Positions 43,440-52,231 of a stretch of 64,000 bases of DNA are shown in pieces. The notes under the pieces are model-generated. The model was not told the DNA's origin, did no database searches, and saw nothing but the letters and a program-made list of their open reading frames with translations. Every line of letters begins with the position of its first letter. Position 1 is the first letter of the stretch. Source of the stretch: JBKECO01 sp047974745 (GTDB taxonomy: Bacteria > Bacillota > Clostridia > Lachnospirales > Lachnospiraceae); NCBI GenBank assembly GCA_047974745.1, contig JBKECO010000007.1, positions 1 to 64,000 on the forward strand, read 5' to 3'. The position numbers and the translations under genes were made by a program.

Positions 43440-43468
43440 TTGTATACATAGGGAAAAAGAGTTATACT
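43440..43468 (+). promoter_or_regulatory. Promoter of ackA
   Basis: TTGTAT, a 17-bp spacer and TATACT lie about 50 bp before the ackA ATG. The rest of the gap to tmcAL (43342-43517) shows no further clear signal. Confidence 0.7.
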
Positions 43469-43517
43469 GTAACATATGTGTGTAGCAACAATTGATTAGG
43501 ATCAAAGGAGAGAATGT

Positions 43518-44711
43518 ATGAATGTTTTAGTGATTAACTGTGGGAGTTCTTCCCTAAAGTATCAGGTGATCGATTCAAACAATGAATTGGTATTGGCAAA
43601 AGGTATCTGTGAAAGAATTGGAATCGATGGAAGACTGGTATATCAACCGGAAGGCAAATCGAAAGAAATTACCGAAGCACCCATGCCGACTCATATGGAA
43701 GCTGTTAAGATGGTACTGGAGGCACTTGTTAATCCTGATACCGGTATATTGAAATCCCTTGAGGAAATCGGAGCAGTTGGGCACAGACTTGTCCATGGCG
43801 GAGAAGAATTCGCCTGCTCAACAATTATCACAAAGGAAGTTATCGAAGCTGTTGAGAAATGCAGCGAACTTGCTCCTTTGCATAACCCTGCAAATCTGAT
43901 CGGTGTTCATGCATGCGAGAAAGCACTTCCGGGAGTTCCAATGGTGGGAGTGTTTGATACTGCTTTCCATCAGACAATGCCTGAAAAAGCTTATATGTAT
44001 GGCATTCCTTATAAATATTATTCGGATTACAAATTCAGAAGATATGGTTTCCATGGCACAAGTCACAGCTATGTTTCCAAGAGAGTAGCTGAAATTATGG
44101 ATGTACCATATGACCAGTGCAAGAGCATCGTATGTCATCTCGGCAATGGAGCAAGTATCTGTGCAATAGAAAATGGAAAATCCATCGATACAACAATGGG
44201 ACTGACACCACTCGAAGGACTGACAATGGGTACACGCTGCGGTGATATCGACCCATCTCTGATAGAATTTATTGCTCAAAAGGAGAATCTCGGAATTGAA
44301 GGAGTTATGGATGTATTGAACAAAGAGTCAGGAGTATTCGGACTTTCAGGCTTATCCAGCGATTTCAGAGATCTTGAGGATGCTGCTGAAAAAGGTGATG
44401 AAAGAGCAACTATGGCTCGTGAAGTATTCTGTTACCGGGCAGCAAAATACATTGGTTCCTATATTATGGCAATGAACGGAGTAGATGCGATCTGTTTTAC
44501 AGCCGGTGTTGGTGAGAATGACTGGCATATTCGCGAAAGAATCAGTTCCTATTTTGAGTACCTTGGTGTTACGATTGACAAAGAACTCAATAAGAGCATT
44601 CGTGGTATTGAGAAAGAGATTTCCATGCCCGATTCGAAAGTCAAAGTATTTTTACTGCCTACCAACGAGGAACTGGCAATCTGTCGTGAAACGGTAGCAC
44701 TTCTAAAATAG
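43518..44711 (+). CDS. ackA: Acetate kinase
   Basis: A 397-residue protein with the family signatures NVLVINCGSSSLKYQVID, GHRLVHGGEEF, FDTAFHQTMPEKAYMYG, RRYGFHGTSHSYV and FTAGVGEND. It makes ATP and acetate from acetyl phosphate. The usual partner pta is not adjacent. AAAGGAGAG precedes ATG. It lies before the DUF177-rpmF pair, as in many Clostridia. Confidence 0.96.
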   Translation: MNVLVINCGSSSLKYQVIDSNNELVLAKGICERIGIDGRLVYQPEGKSKEITEAPMPTHMEAVKMVLEALVNPDTGILKSLEEIGAVGHRLVHGGEEFACSTIITKEVIEAVEKCSELAPLHNPANLIGVHACEKALPGVPMVGVFDTAFHQTMPEKAYMYGIPYKYYSDYKFRRYGFHGTSHSYVSKRVAEIMDVPYDQCKSIVCHLGNGASICAIENGKSIDTTMGLTPLEGLTMGTRCGDIDPSLIEFIAQKENLGIEGVMDVLNKESGVFGLSGLSSDFRDLEDAAEKGDERATMAREVFCYRAAKYIGSYIMAMNGVDAICFTAGVGENDWHIRERISSYFEYLGVTIDKELNKSIRGIEKEISMPDSKVKVFLLPTNEELAICRETVALLK

Positions 44712-44744
44712 AAGAACCATTCCCACGATGGTGCGAATTTGGTG

Positions 44745-44773
44745 TTGACAAACAAATTCTGCCTATGTATAAT
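44745..44773 (+). promoter_or_regulatory. Full-consensus sigma-A promoter for DUF177-rpmF
   Basis: TTGACA (44745-44750), 17 bp and TATAAT (44768-44773) match consensus at all twelve positions, as expected for a ribosomal-protein transcript. Confidence 0.9.
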
Positions 44774-44799
44774 TGTTTAGGTGTGAATAGGAGACATTT

Positions 44800-45315
44800 A
44801 TGAAAGTAGATATCACGAACGTACTGACAGCAGAGAATCGAACAGTTGAAATTAGTGTTGAAACTGAGCTGGAATCGTTCATCTCGAAATTAGGAGAGTT
44901 TCCTATTACAAAAAAAGCACCATTCGAGTTACATCTTGAAAATCTGGAGAACAAAAAGCTTCTGGTTTTCGGGGAAACTGAAATAATATTACGCGTACCC
45001 TGTGGCAGATGCCTGCAGGACGTTACAGTTGGAATTCCGCTTTCACTCCGAAAGGAGTATCTGATCGGGATAACACAAGTAGACACAGATGACGCTGAAT
45101 ACATAACAGAATCCTCCCTGGATGTAGATAAAATAGTCTATGATGAGATCTTGGTGAACTGGCCGATGAAAGTCTTGTGCAGCGATAACTGCAGAGGAAT
45201 CTGTGGAAAGTGCGGTGCAAATCTCAATGTTAGGACTTGTTCCTGTGAACAGACTGAACTCGATCCGAGAATGGCGGCAATCCAAGATATATTTAATCAA
45301 TTTAAGGAGGTGTAA
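44800..45315 (+). CDS. DUF177 (YceD-family) protein
   Basis: A 171-residue protein with CGRCLQDVTVGIPLSLRKEY and a C-terminal cysteine cluster CSDNCRGICGKCGANLN and CSCEQ that may bind zinc. The family is almost always encoded just before rpmF and has been tied to 23S rRNA or large-subunit metabolism. The ribosome site of rpmF overlaps its stop codon, so the two are coupled. Confidence 0.9.
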   Translation: MKVDITNVLTAENRTVEISVETELESFISKLGEFPITKKAPFELHLENLENKKLLVFGETEIILRVPCGRCLQDVTVGIPLSLRKEYLIGITQVDTDDAEYITESSLDVDKIVYDEILVNWPMKVLCSDNCRGICGKCGANLNVRTCSCEQTELDPRMAAIQDIFNQFKEV

Positions 45316-45318
45316 CCT

Positions 45319-45498
45319 ATGTCTATCTGCCCAAAGAACAAATCTTCCAAAGGAAGAAGAGATAAAAGAAGAGCGAATTGGAAAATGACTGCACCTGCAT
45401 TGGTAAAATGCAGTAAATGCGGAGAATTAATGATGCCTCACAGAGTTTGTAAGAACTGTGGCTCATACAACAAAAAAGAAATTATTGCAGTAGATTAA
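45319..45498 (+). CDS. rpmF: 50S ribosomal protein L32
   Basis: A 59-residue basic protein: MSICPKNKSSKGRRDKRRAN, WKMTAPALVKCSKCGE and PHRVCKNCGSY. The CxxC pairs make this the zinc-binding (C+) L32 form. AAGGAGG at 45304-45310 lies at the end of the preceding gene. Four bases separate the genes. Confidence 0.97.
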   Translation: MSICPKNKSSKGRRDKRRANWKMTAPALVKCSKCGELMMPHRVCKNCGSYNKKEIIAVD

Positions 45499-45520
45499 TC
45501 TACTGAGGTTCTTAAGAAGA

Positions 45521-45551
45521 AAGAATCTGTCTGAGGGCAGGTTCTTTTTTT
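45521..45551 (+). terminator. Intrinsic terminator of rpmF
   Basis: AAGAATCTGTC and GGCAGGTTCTT form a stem with two G:U pairs, followed by T7. Confidence 0.85.
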
Positions 45552-45609
45552 GATCTCTTTTGAATACGGATTCCAGCTGTACTTTGAGGAATAACGCAAT
45601 TAAAATTTA

Positions 45610-45646
45610 GAACAGTAACTCGAAAAATATTGAACAATAACTCGAA
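45610..45646 (+). promoter_or_regulatory. Two 15-bp direct repeats, period 22 bp, upstream of yesL-like promoter
   Basis: GAACAGTAACTCGAA (45610-45624) and GAACAATAACTCGAA (45632-45646) differ at one base. They end 4 bp before a -35-like hexamer. Two same-facing sites two helical turns apart next to -35 is the classic geometry of activator sites, including LytTR regulators. Confidence 0.6.
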
Positions 45647-45650
45647 TTAG

Positions 45651-45679
45651 TTGTCTTGTGATTGGAAAGATGATACTAT
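45651..45679 (+). promoter_or_regulatory. Promoter of the yesL-like gene
   Basis: TTGTCT, a 17-bp spacer and TACTAT lie directly downstream of the direct repeats and 43 bp before the ATG. Confidence 0.6.
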
Positions 45680-45722
45680 TAATTACCAGATATAAATAAA
45701 ACAGGATCAGGAGAAAATTTCT

Positions 45723-46379
45723 ATGGGTAATTTGTTCAACTATGATAATAAGTTCTTTCAGGGATTCAATAAGATAATAGACTGTGTTGTGATCAGTGCA
45801 CTTTGGCTCCTTTTTTGCGTGCCGGTTTTTACAGCAGGTGCAGCTACCAGTGCCATGTATTATACAGTTCATAAAGTGCTGCGCGGCGGAAGAGGATATG
45901 TCTGGATCAACTTCTGGACAGGATTTAAAGAGAATTTTAAGCAGTCCACAATACTCTGGCTCATTGTATCTATAGCATCCGGACTGATGATGTTCAATGT
46001 CTTTATTATGCGACAATACTTATTGAATAGTGGTGGAGCGTTGGGTCTGCTTTTTTATGTCTATATTGTACTGCTTCTTCTTTTAGCAATCTGGAGCATC
46101 TATCTGTTCACCTATACAAGCCGGTTCAAAAATACAATTCGTAATATAATAAAGAATACAGCCATTATTGCTCTGTTGAATCTTCCCTACTCCTTTCTCT
46201 TCCTGGTCTTTTTGATTCTTTCTACGGCAGCGATTTATCTGATTCCAATTCTGGTGTTATTACTTCCGGCGATGATGATGTGGATTTTGAATTATTTTAT
46301 GGAAAAAATTTATCGAAAATATATGTCAGAAGAGGATCTCGCAAAAGAAATTGAATTGGATAAAGAGATTCATTTATGA
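45723..46379 (+). CDS. YesL-family (DUF624) membrane protein
   Basis: A 218-residue protein with about five membrane spans and the family start FNYDNKFFQGFNKIIDCVVI, LWLLFCVPVFTAGAATSAMY, RGYVWINFWTGFKENFKQS. YesL-type proteins occur beside carbohydrate transport and two-component genes, but their function is unknown. Here it stands alone with its own promoter and putative activator sites. CAGGAG lies before ATG. Confidence 0.87.
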   Translation: MGNLFNYDNKFFQGFNKIIDCVVISALWLLFCVPVFTAGAATSAMYYTVHKVLRGGRGYVWINFWTGFKENFKQSTILWLIVSIASGLMMFNVFIMRQYLLNSGGALGLLFYVYIVLLLLLAIWSIYLFTYTSRFKNTIRNIIKNTAIIALLNLPYSFLFLVFLILSTAAIYLIPILVLLLPAMMMWILNYFMEKIYRKYMSEEDLAKEIELDKEIHL

Positions 46380-46477
46380 CAAAAGAGCAAGAGAAATTAT
46401 GTATTGCTTTCTAGAAAAACTTATAGTATATTTCTAATAGACATGCTGGGAATGAGTATGCAAGGAGGAGAACAGTC

Positions 46478-47497
46478 ATGCAGGATAAGATTAAAGTAGC
46501 TGTGGATGCAATGGGTGGTGACAATGCGCCGGAAGAAATTATAAAGGGTGTGGTCGAAGCTACAAAGACAGGCAGCGACTTTCAGGTGATACTGCTTGGC
46601 AAGGAAGCACTGATCAAAGAACATCTTTCCAGACATGAATATCCATTGGATCAGATTCAGATTGTTGATGCACCTGAAATCATTGAGAATTGTGAACCTC
46701 CGGTAACAGCGATCAGATCGAAGAAGAAGTCATCCATAGTCATGGGAATGAATATGGTGAAAAATAAAGAAGCGGATGCTTTTTTATCTGCTGGAAGTAC
46801 AGGTGCAGTTCTTGTAGGTGGTCAGGTTCTGGTTGGAAGAATAAAGGGTGTAGAACGTCCGCCCCTCGCACCAGTTCTGCCAACAGAAAAAGGAGTTTCC
46901 TTACTCATCGACTGCGGAGCGAACGTGGATGCAAGACCCTCACATCTTGTGCAGTTCGCCAAAATGGGTTCTATCTATATGGAATATGTAATGGGAATTA
47001 AAAATCCACGGGTCGCTATTGTCAATATTGGTGACGAAGAGGAAAAAGGAAATGCACTTGTGAAAGAGACATTTCCATTGCTTAAGGAATGCAAGGATAT
47101 TAATTTCATTGGCAGTATAGAAGCCAGAGAGATTCCACATGGCGGTGCAGATGTTATTGTATGTGAAGCGTTCGTAGGCAATGTGATTCTGAAATTATAT
47201 GAAGGTGTCGGTTCGACACTCATTTCTATGGTCAAAACAGGAATGATGAGTAACATTCGAAGTAAGATCGGAGCACTTCTTGTAAAGCCGGCCTTGAAGA
47301 AGACATTAAAGGTATTTGATTCTTCAGAACATGGGGGAGCACCTCTGTTGGGGCTGAATGGTCTTGTAGTAAAAGCACATGGTAATTCCACTGCTGCAGA
47401 GATCAGAAATGCGGTATTACAGTGTGTTACATTTACAAAACAGGGGATCAACGAAAGAATTAAAGAAAAAATCAATACCGCTTCAAACGAAGCATAG
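46478..47497 (+). CDS. plsX: Phosphate acyltransferase PlsX
   Basis: A 339-residue protein: IKVAVDAMGGDNAPEEIIKG, AFLSAGSTGAVLVGG, LAPVLPTEKGVSLLIDCGAN and FVGNVILKLYEGVGSTL. It converts acyl-ACP to acyl phosphate for phospholipid synthesis. AAGGAGGAG precedes ATG. It forms an operon with acpP, 15 bp downstream. Confidence 0.95.
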   Translation: MQDKIKVAVDAMGGDNAPEEIIKGVVEATKTGSDFQVILLGKEALIKEHLSRHEYPLDQIQIVDAPEIIENCEPPVTAIRSKKKSSIVMGMNMVKNKEADAFLSAGSTGAVLVGGQVLVGRIKGVERPPLAPVLPTEKGVSLLIDCGANVDARPSHLVQFAKMGSIYMEYVMGIKNPRVAIVNIGDEEEKGNALVKETFPLLKECKDINFIGSIEAREIPHGGADVIVCEAFVGNVILKLYEGVGSTLISMVKTGMMSNIRSKIGALLVKPALKKTLKVFDSSEHGGAPLLGLNGLVVKAHGNSTAAEIRNAVLQCVTFTKQGINERIKEKINTASNEA

Positions 47498-47512
47498 AAA
47501 GGGAGAAGAAAG

Positions 47513-47743
47513 ATGGAATTCGAAAAACTGAAAAAAATCATAGCAGAAGTATTAAATGTGGATGAGGATGAAATTACAATGAACACTACATTCGTGGATG
47601 ATCTTGGAGCAGACTCGCTTGATATTTTTCAAATTATCATGGGAATTGAAGAAGAGTTTGACGTAGAAATCCAGAATGAAGATGCTGAGAAGATCATAAC
47701 AGTCTCAGATGCGATAGATCGAATCAAAAATGCTTTGAATTAG
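47513..47743 (+). CDS. acpP: Acyl carrier protein
   Basis: A 76-residue acidic protein with the 4'-phosphopantetheine Ser in DDLGADSLDIFQIIMGIEEE. The residue after DSLD is Ile rather than the usual Thr/Val, a small variation. It carries acyl chains for fatty-acid and lipid synthesis. AAAGGGAGAAG precedes ATG. A terminator follows. Confidence 0.95.
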   Translation: MEFEKLKKIIAEVLNVDEDEITMNTTFVDDLGADSLDIFQIIMGIEEEFDVEIQNEDAEKIITVSDAIDRIKNALN

Positions 47744-47752
47744 TGTAATTGC

Positions 47753-47785
47753 AGAAAGCTCTAGACATGGAGCTTTCTTTTTTTA
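47753..47785 (+). terminator. Intrinsic terminator of plsX-acpP
   Basis: AGAAAGCTC and GAGCTTTCT pair perfectly around a 7-8 nt loop, followed by T7. Confidence 0.9.
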
Positions 47786-47825
47786 TAGTATGGACATCCC
47801 CTAGCTGATGCTTTTTTATAGTATG
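47778..47825 (+). repeat. 14-bp direct repeat between acpP and rnc
   Basis: TTTTTTATAGTATG occurs ending at 47792 and again at 47812-47825 (period 33 bp). The first copy is the terminator's T-run. It may be a duplication remnant. The rest of the gap to rnc shows no clear signal. Confidence 0.5.
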
Positions 47826-47938
47826 AAACGCACATGTACAGTAGTGCAAGGAACGGTTGAAGTGTAGAGGACACTTTGGTATGATAGAATGTAATGATAT
47901 TATTGTGTGGTCAAAGAATATGGGACCTGATCTGAGAG

Positions 47939-48664
47939 GTGATTGGATTGAGATTAGCAGATTTTGAAGCAAAAATTGATTATAAATTTCAGGAAATACA
48001 GCTATTGGAGCAGGCAATGACCCACAGCTCCTATGCAAATGAAAAACAAGCCGGAAAAAGGGATAATGAGAGACTGGAGTTTTTGGGTGATGCTGTCTTG
48101 GAACTGGTCAGCAGTGAATTTTTATTTTCTGAATACCCGTCCATGAAAGAAGGCGATCTGACAAAACTAAGAGCAAGTCTCGTATGCGAACCGACACTGG
48201 CTGATTGTGCAGAACAACTGTCGATCGGAACTTATGTTCATCTGGGCAAGGGGGAAGACCAGACAGGTGGAAGAAAAAGAAAATCGATCTTGTCCGATGC
48301 ACTCGAGGCACTGATCGGGGCGATTTATCTGGATGGTGGTCTTGCTAATGCAAAGGAGTTCATTCTGCAATTTATATTGACTGACATAGAGAACAAAAAA
48401 CTCTTTTATGATAGCAAGACTATCCTGCAGGAATATGTACAGGGAAATTATTCTGAGGAATTAGTATATGCATTGATCGGTGAAGAGGGACCTGATCATG
48501 ATAAACGATTCCATGCTGAGGCAAGAATTGGAAGCCGGGCGATAGGGACGGGAATCGGACATACAAAAAAGGCAGCAGAACAACAGGCTGCATATGAAGC
48601 ATTACTGAATCTGAAAAATGATGGTAAGGAGAACTTGGGGAATCATGTACTTAAAAAGCATTGA
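47939..48664 (+). CDS. rnc: Ribonuclease III
   Basis: A 241-residue protein with the catalytic signature NERLEFLGDAVLELVSSE, the second acidic site ALEALIGAIYLDGG and a C-terminal dsRNA-binding domain ending GIGHTKKAAEQQAAYEALL. It processes rRNA and other double-stranded RNA. No ATG fits: the frame opens with GTG 47939, but AGAGGTGA (47935-47942) would better serve TTG 47948, three codons later. It overlaps smc by 20 bp. Confidence 0.93.
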   Translation: MIGLRLADFEAKIDYKFQEIQLLEQAMTHSSYANEKQAGKRDNERLEFLGDAVLELVSSEFLFSEYPSMKEGDLTKLRASLVCEPTLADCAEQLSIGTYVHLGKGEDQTGGRKRKSILSDALEALIGAIYLDGGLANAKEFILQFILTDIENKKLFYDSKTILQEYVQGNYSEELVYALIGEEGPDHDKRFHAEARIGSRAIGTGIGHTKKAAEQQAAYEALLNLKNDGKENLGNHVLKKH

Positions 48665-51600
48665 GGTGCAGGGATTTAAATCCTTTGCGAATAGAATGAC
48701 CTTTGATTTTCATAACGGCATTACTGGAATCGTTGGTCCAAATGGCAGTGGTAAGAGCAATGTTGCAGATGCCGTACGCTGGGTATTGGGAGAGCAAAGC
48801 GCCAAGCAGCTGCGTGGAGCCAATATGCAGGATGTCATTTTTGCAGGAACAGAGAATAGAAAGCCATTGAGCTTTGCCTATGTTGCGATTACACTTGATA
48901 ATTCCGATCACAGACTGAATCTCGATTTTGAAGAAGTAACTGTAGCCAGAAGGGTCTACCGCTCAGGGGAAAGCGAATATCTGATCAATGGAACCTCCTG
49001 TAGACTTAAGGATGTTCATGAGCTTTTTTATGATACCGGTATTGGAAAAGAAGGATATTCGATCATTGGACAGGGTCAAGTCGAAAAGATCCTTAGTGGA
49101 AAACCAGAAGAGCGACGAGAATTATTCGACGAAGCGGCAGGAATCGTTAAATTCAAACGAAGAAAACAGGCAGCTCAAAAGAAATTGGAGAGTGAACATG
49201 ACAACCTGCTCCGAATCAGTGATATTTTATCAGAGCTGGAACGACAGGTCGGACCTCTTGAAAAACAAGCCGCAAAGGCAAAACAGTTCCTTCAGCTTAA
49301 GAGTGAGCAAAAAGAATTTGATATCCGCCTGTTCTTAAAAGATATGCATAAGATGGAAACGGAATCAAAAGATCTGGAATACAATCGCAGTCTGGCCATG
49401 GAGCAGACAGAGAATTTCAAGGAACAGTATCAGAGAATAAAAACAGAATATGAAGAATTAGAGCAAGAGATCCAGGGACTTGATGAGCTGATTCAGACAG
49501 AAAAAGACAGCACAGGTCAAGATGAGCTGCTCAAAGGAAGAATGGAAGGGCAGATCGAGATCTTAAAGGAACAGATCAAATCCCTTTCCGTATCCGATGA
49601 TCATTACAAAAACAGAGTGCTCGGAATCGAAACAGAGAAGAATGCAAGAATGGAAGAGGCCAGTCAGCATCGAACCAAGCAGCAGGGTTGTGAAGCTCAG
49701 GTAGAAACTGTTGCAGAAAGTCTTAAAACAGCAGAGGCGGAGTGGAAAGAACTACAGCAGTCCATTACGGAATCCAGTCAACTGGTGGAAGATGGTAAAT
49801 CAGAGCTGATCGAACTGTTGAACAGAAAAACATCGTTAAAAACGAATCAGCAGCGACTGACCACCATGTCTGAGCAGATCAATATCAGAAAGGCACAGCT
49901 ATCCCAGAAGATCCTGCAGAGAAAAACAGAGGAACAAAGTGTTATTGATACCCTTTTGCAGTTGGAGAGCCAGAATGAGAAGCTTGAGCAGGAGGTTGAA
50001 CTTTGCCTGGAGAAGGAGAGGAAGAAAAAAGAAGAAATCAAGGAATGGCACCTAAAAAGAAATCGAAATGCCATGGATATGGAATCTCAGTCAAAAAGCT
50101 ATCATCAGAATTATTCCAGAATGGAATCATTGAAAAATATTGCGGAGCGATACGATGGATATGGAAACAGTATTCGCAGAGTCATGGAGCAAAAAGAGAA
50201 GGAGACCGGGCTGATTGGTGTTATTTCTGACTTGATCAGGGTAAGTAAGGAGCATGAGACTGCAATCGAAACAGCCCTTGGCGGCCGAATTCAAAATATT
50301 GTTACTGCAGATGAAGAAACTGCAAAGAAAATGATTTCTTATCTGAAAGCAAATAAATATGGCAGGGCGACTTTTTTGCCATTAAATGCAGTAGAATCCA
50401 GAGGGGAATATCGTTATCCCCAGGCTCTTCAAGAACCAGGGGTGATTGGTCTTGCTCATCAGCTGATCGAATGCGATCCGCAATACAAAAAGATCATACA
50501 ATCACTGGCAGGTGGGATCTTAGTGGTAGATCACATTGATCGAGCAGTAAAGATCGCCAGAAAATACCGATATACTCTGCATATTGTCACCCTGGAGGGA
50601 GAATCCTTAAGTGCCGGTGGGTCAATGACCGGTGGAGCATTTAAGAACAATAGTAATCTCTTAGGAAGAAATCGGGAAATCGAAGAGCTCGAATTAAAAT
50701 GCAAGGAAATGCAAAAAGAACAAATACAGCTGAGTCACAGAAAAGAAGAAATCGAAACAGCGATTGCCCTGTTGACAGATGATCTGGAGGAATCTGTTCA
50801 GATGAGACAGGAAATACTGATGTCAAAGCATTCTGTGCAGACACAAATCGACAATCTTGCGCAGCAAAAGTCAGAACAGGACCAGCTCTTTAAGAGCACA
50901 CAGTTCGAAAATTCTGAATTAGAAAGACAGATCAGTGAAATCCGAACAGAGCAAGAGGAAGTCACCAGAGGTCAGGATGAAATCGATTTTCGTCAGCAGG
51001 AAATGGAAAAGAATATCAGTAAGTGGCAGCAGGAGCTGGAGGAACATGAGTATCTGGAGACGAGTGCATCGCAAAAAATCGCACAGATTCAGATTGAACA
51101 TGCAGGAGTGCTGCAGAGTCTGGATTTTGCAAGGGAAAACCTGCAAAGAGTAACGGCTGAAATTGAGAGATATGATATTCAAATCAAAGAACTTACAGAG
51201 GAAGCGGAGCATGCAAAAGGCGATGTGAAGGTCAAGGAGCAGGAAATCACGGATCTGCTGTCAGGGATTCGGGATGCTGAGACAAAAATCAGTGAGAATA
51301 AGAAAGAAACACTCCTGCAGCAGGAAAAAAGAGAAAAGCTTACCATCACACAAAAGGAGTTTTTTGACAAACGAGAGAAGATATCAGAGAGCCTGAATGA
51401 TCTCGATAAGGAATTATACAGATTGAATTCCATGCTGGAAAAGAATGATGAGATCAAATCCTCCCGGATTCAGTATATTTGGGAGGAATATGAGCTGACA
51501 CCTCGTCAGTCTCTAGAACTTTTTGATGAGATCGAGGTCAGTCATCAGCAGTTGAAGCAGCAGCTGGGTGAATTAAAGGATAAGATCAAAAATCTCGGCA

Positions 51601-52205
51601 ATGTCAATGTGAATGCGATCGAAGAATACAAAGAAGTATCGGAGAGATATACGTTCCTGCATGATCAGCATAGTGACCTGGTGGAGGCAGAAGAAGAATT
51701 AAGGAAAATCATCGCAGAGCTGGACGAAGGTATGCGAGCACAGTTCACAGAGAAATTTCAGTTGATCCAAAAGGAATTTGATAAGGCCTTCAAAGAGCTG
51801 TTCGGTGGTGGCAAAGGAACCTTAGAGTTGATGGAGGGAGAAGATCTTTTGGAGAGCGGCGTCAGAATCATTGCACAGCCACCTGGCAAAAAGCTCCAGA
51901 ATATGGTTCTTTTATCCGGTGGAGAAAAGGCTCTGACTGCAATTGCCCTTCTTTTTGCCATTCAAAATCTAAAACCATCACCATTTTGCCTGTTGGATGA
52001 AATTGAAGCTGCCCTTGATGATTCCAATGTTGGTCGATTTGCAGATTATCTTCACAAGCTTACTGCAAGCACGCAGTTTATTATGATTACACACCGAAGA
52101 GGCACAATGGCAGCATCAGACCGCCTTTATGGCATTACAATGCAGGAAAAAGGAGTTTCTACGATGGTGTCCGTGAATTTGATCGAACACCAGCTCAATA
52201 AATAA
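48645..52205 (+). CDS. smc: Chromosome segregation protein SMC
   Basis: A 1186-residue protein of full SMC length: Walker A GPNGSGKSNVADAVRWVLG at the N-terminus, two long coiled coils (about 170-500 and 670-1000), a hinge near 520-650 (ALGGRIQNIVTADEETAK), and the C-terminal signature LLSGGEKALTAIALLFA with Walker B FCLLDEIEAALDDSN. It is an ATP-driven DNA loop organiser. ATG 48645 begins MYLKSIEVQGFKSF, the family N-terminus; an upstream open stretch inside rnc is not used. Confidence 0.96.
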   Translation: MYLKSIEVQGFKSFANRMTFDFHNGITGIVGPNGSGKSNVADAVRWVLGEQSAKQLRGANMQDVIFAGTENRKPLSFAYVAITLDNSDHRLNLDFEEVTVARRVYRSGESEYLINGTSCRLKDVHELFYDTGIGKEGYSIIGQGQVEKILSGKPEERRELFDEAAGIVKFKRRKQAAQKKLESEHDNLLRISDILSELERQVGPLEKQAAKAKQFLQLKSEQKEFDIRLFLKDMHKMETESKDLEYNRSLAMEQTENFKEQYQRIKTEYEELEQEIQGLDELIQTEKDSTGQDELLKGRMEGQIEILKEQIKSLSVSDDHYKNRVLGIETEKNARMEEASQHRTKQQGCEAQVETVAESLKTAEAEWKELQQSITESSQLVEDGKSELIELLNRKTSLKTNQQRLTTMSEQINIRKAQLSQKILQRKTEEQSVIDTLLQLESQNEKLEQEVELCLEKERKKKEEIKEWHLKRNRNAMDMESQSKSYHQNYSRMESLKNIAERYDGYGNSIRRVMEQKEKETGLIGVISDLIRVSKEHETAIETALGGRIQNIVTADEETAKKMISYLKANKYGRATFLPLNAVESRGEYRYPQALQEPGVIGLAHQLIECDPQYKKIIQSLAGGILVVDHIDRAVKIARKYRYTLHIVTLEGESLSAGGSMTGGAFKNNSNLLGRNREIEELELKCKEMQKEQIQLSHRKEEIETAIALLTDDLEESVQMRQEILMSKHSVQTQIDNLAQQKSEQDQLFKSTQFENSELERQISEIRTEQEEVTRGQDEIDFRQQEMEKNISKWQQELEEHEYLETSASQKIAQIQIEHAGVLQSLDFARENLQRVTAEIERYDIQIKELTEEAEHAKGDVKVKEQEITDLLSGIRDAETKISENKKETLLQQEKREKLTITQKEFFDKREKISESLNDLDKELYRLNSMLEKNDEIKSSRIQYIWEEYELTPRQSLELFDEIEVSHQQLKQQLGELKDKIKNLGNVNVNAIEEYKEVSERYTFLHDQHSDLVEAEEELRKIIAELDEGMRAQFTEKFQLIQKEFDKAFKELFGGGKGTLELMEGEDLLESGVRIIAQPPGKKLQNMVLLSGGEKALTAIALLFAIQNLKPSPFCLLDEIEAALDDSNVGRFADYLHKLTASTQFIMITHRRGTMAASDRLYGITMQEKGVSTMVSVNLIEHQLNK

Positions 52206-52231
52206 TGGATAATAAGCAGGAGTATGCAAAC

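Noticed and set aside
46975..47586. 203-codon minus-strand frame opposite plsX-acpP
   Set aside because: It spans two real genes and their intergenic gap in antisense; Ser/Phe/Thr-rich composition is typical of shadows.
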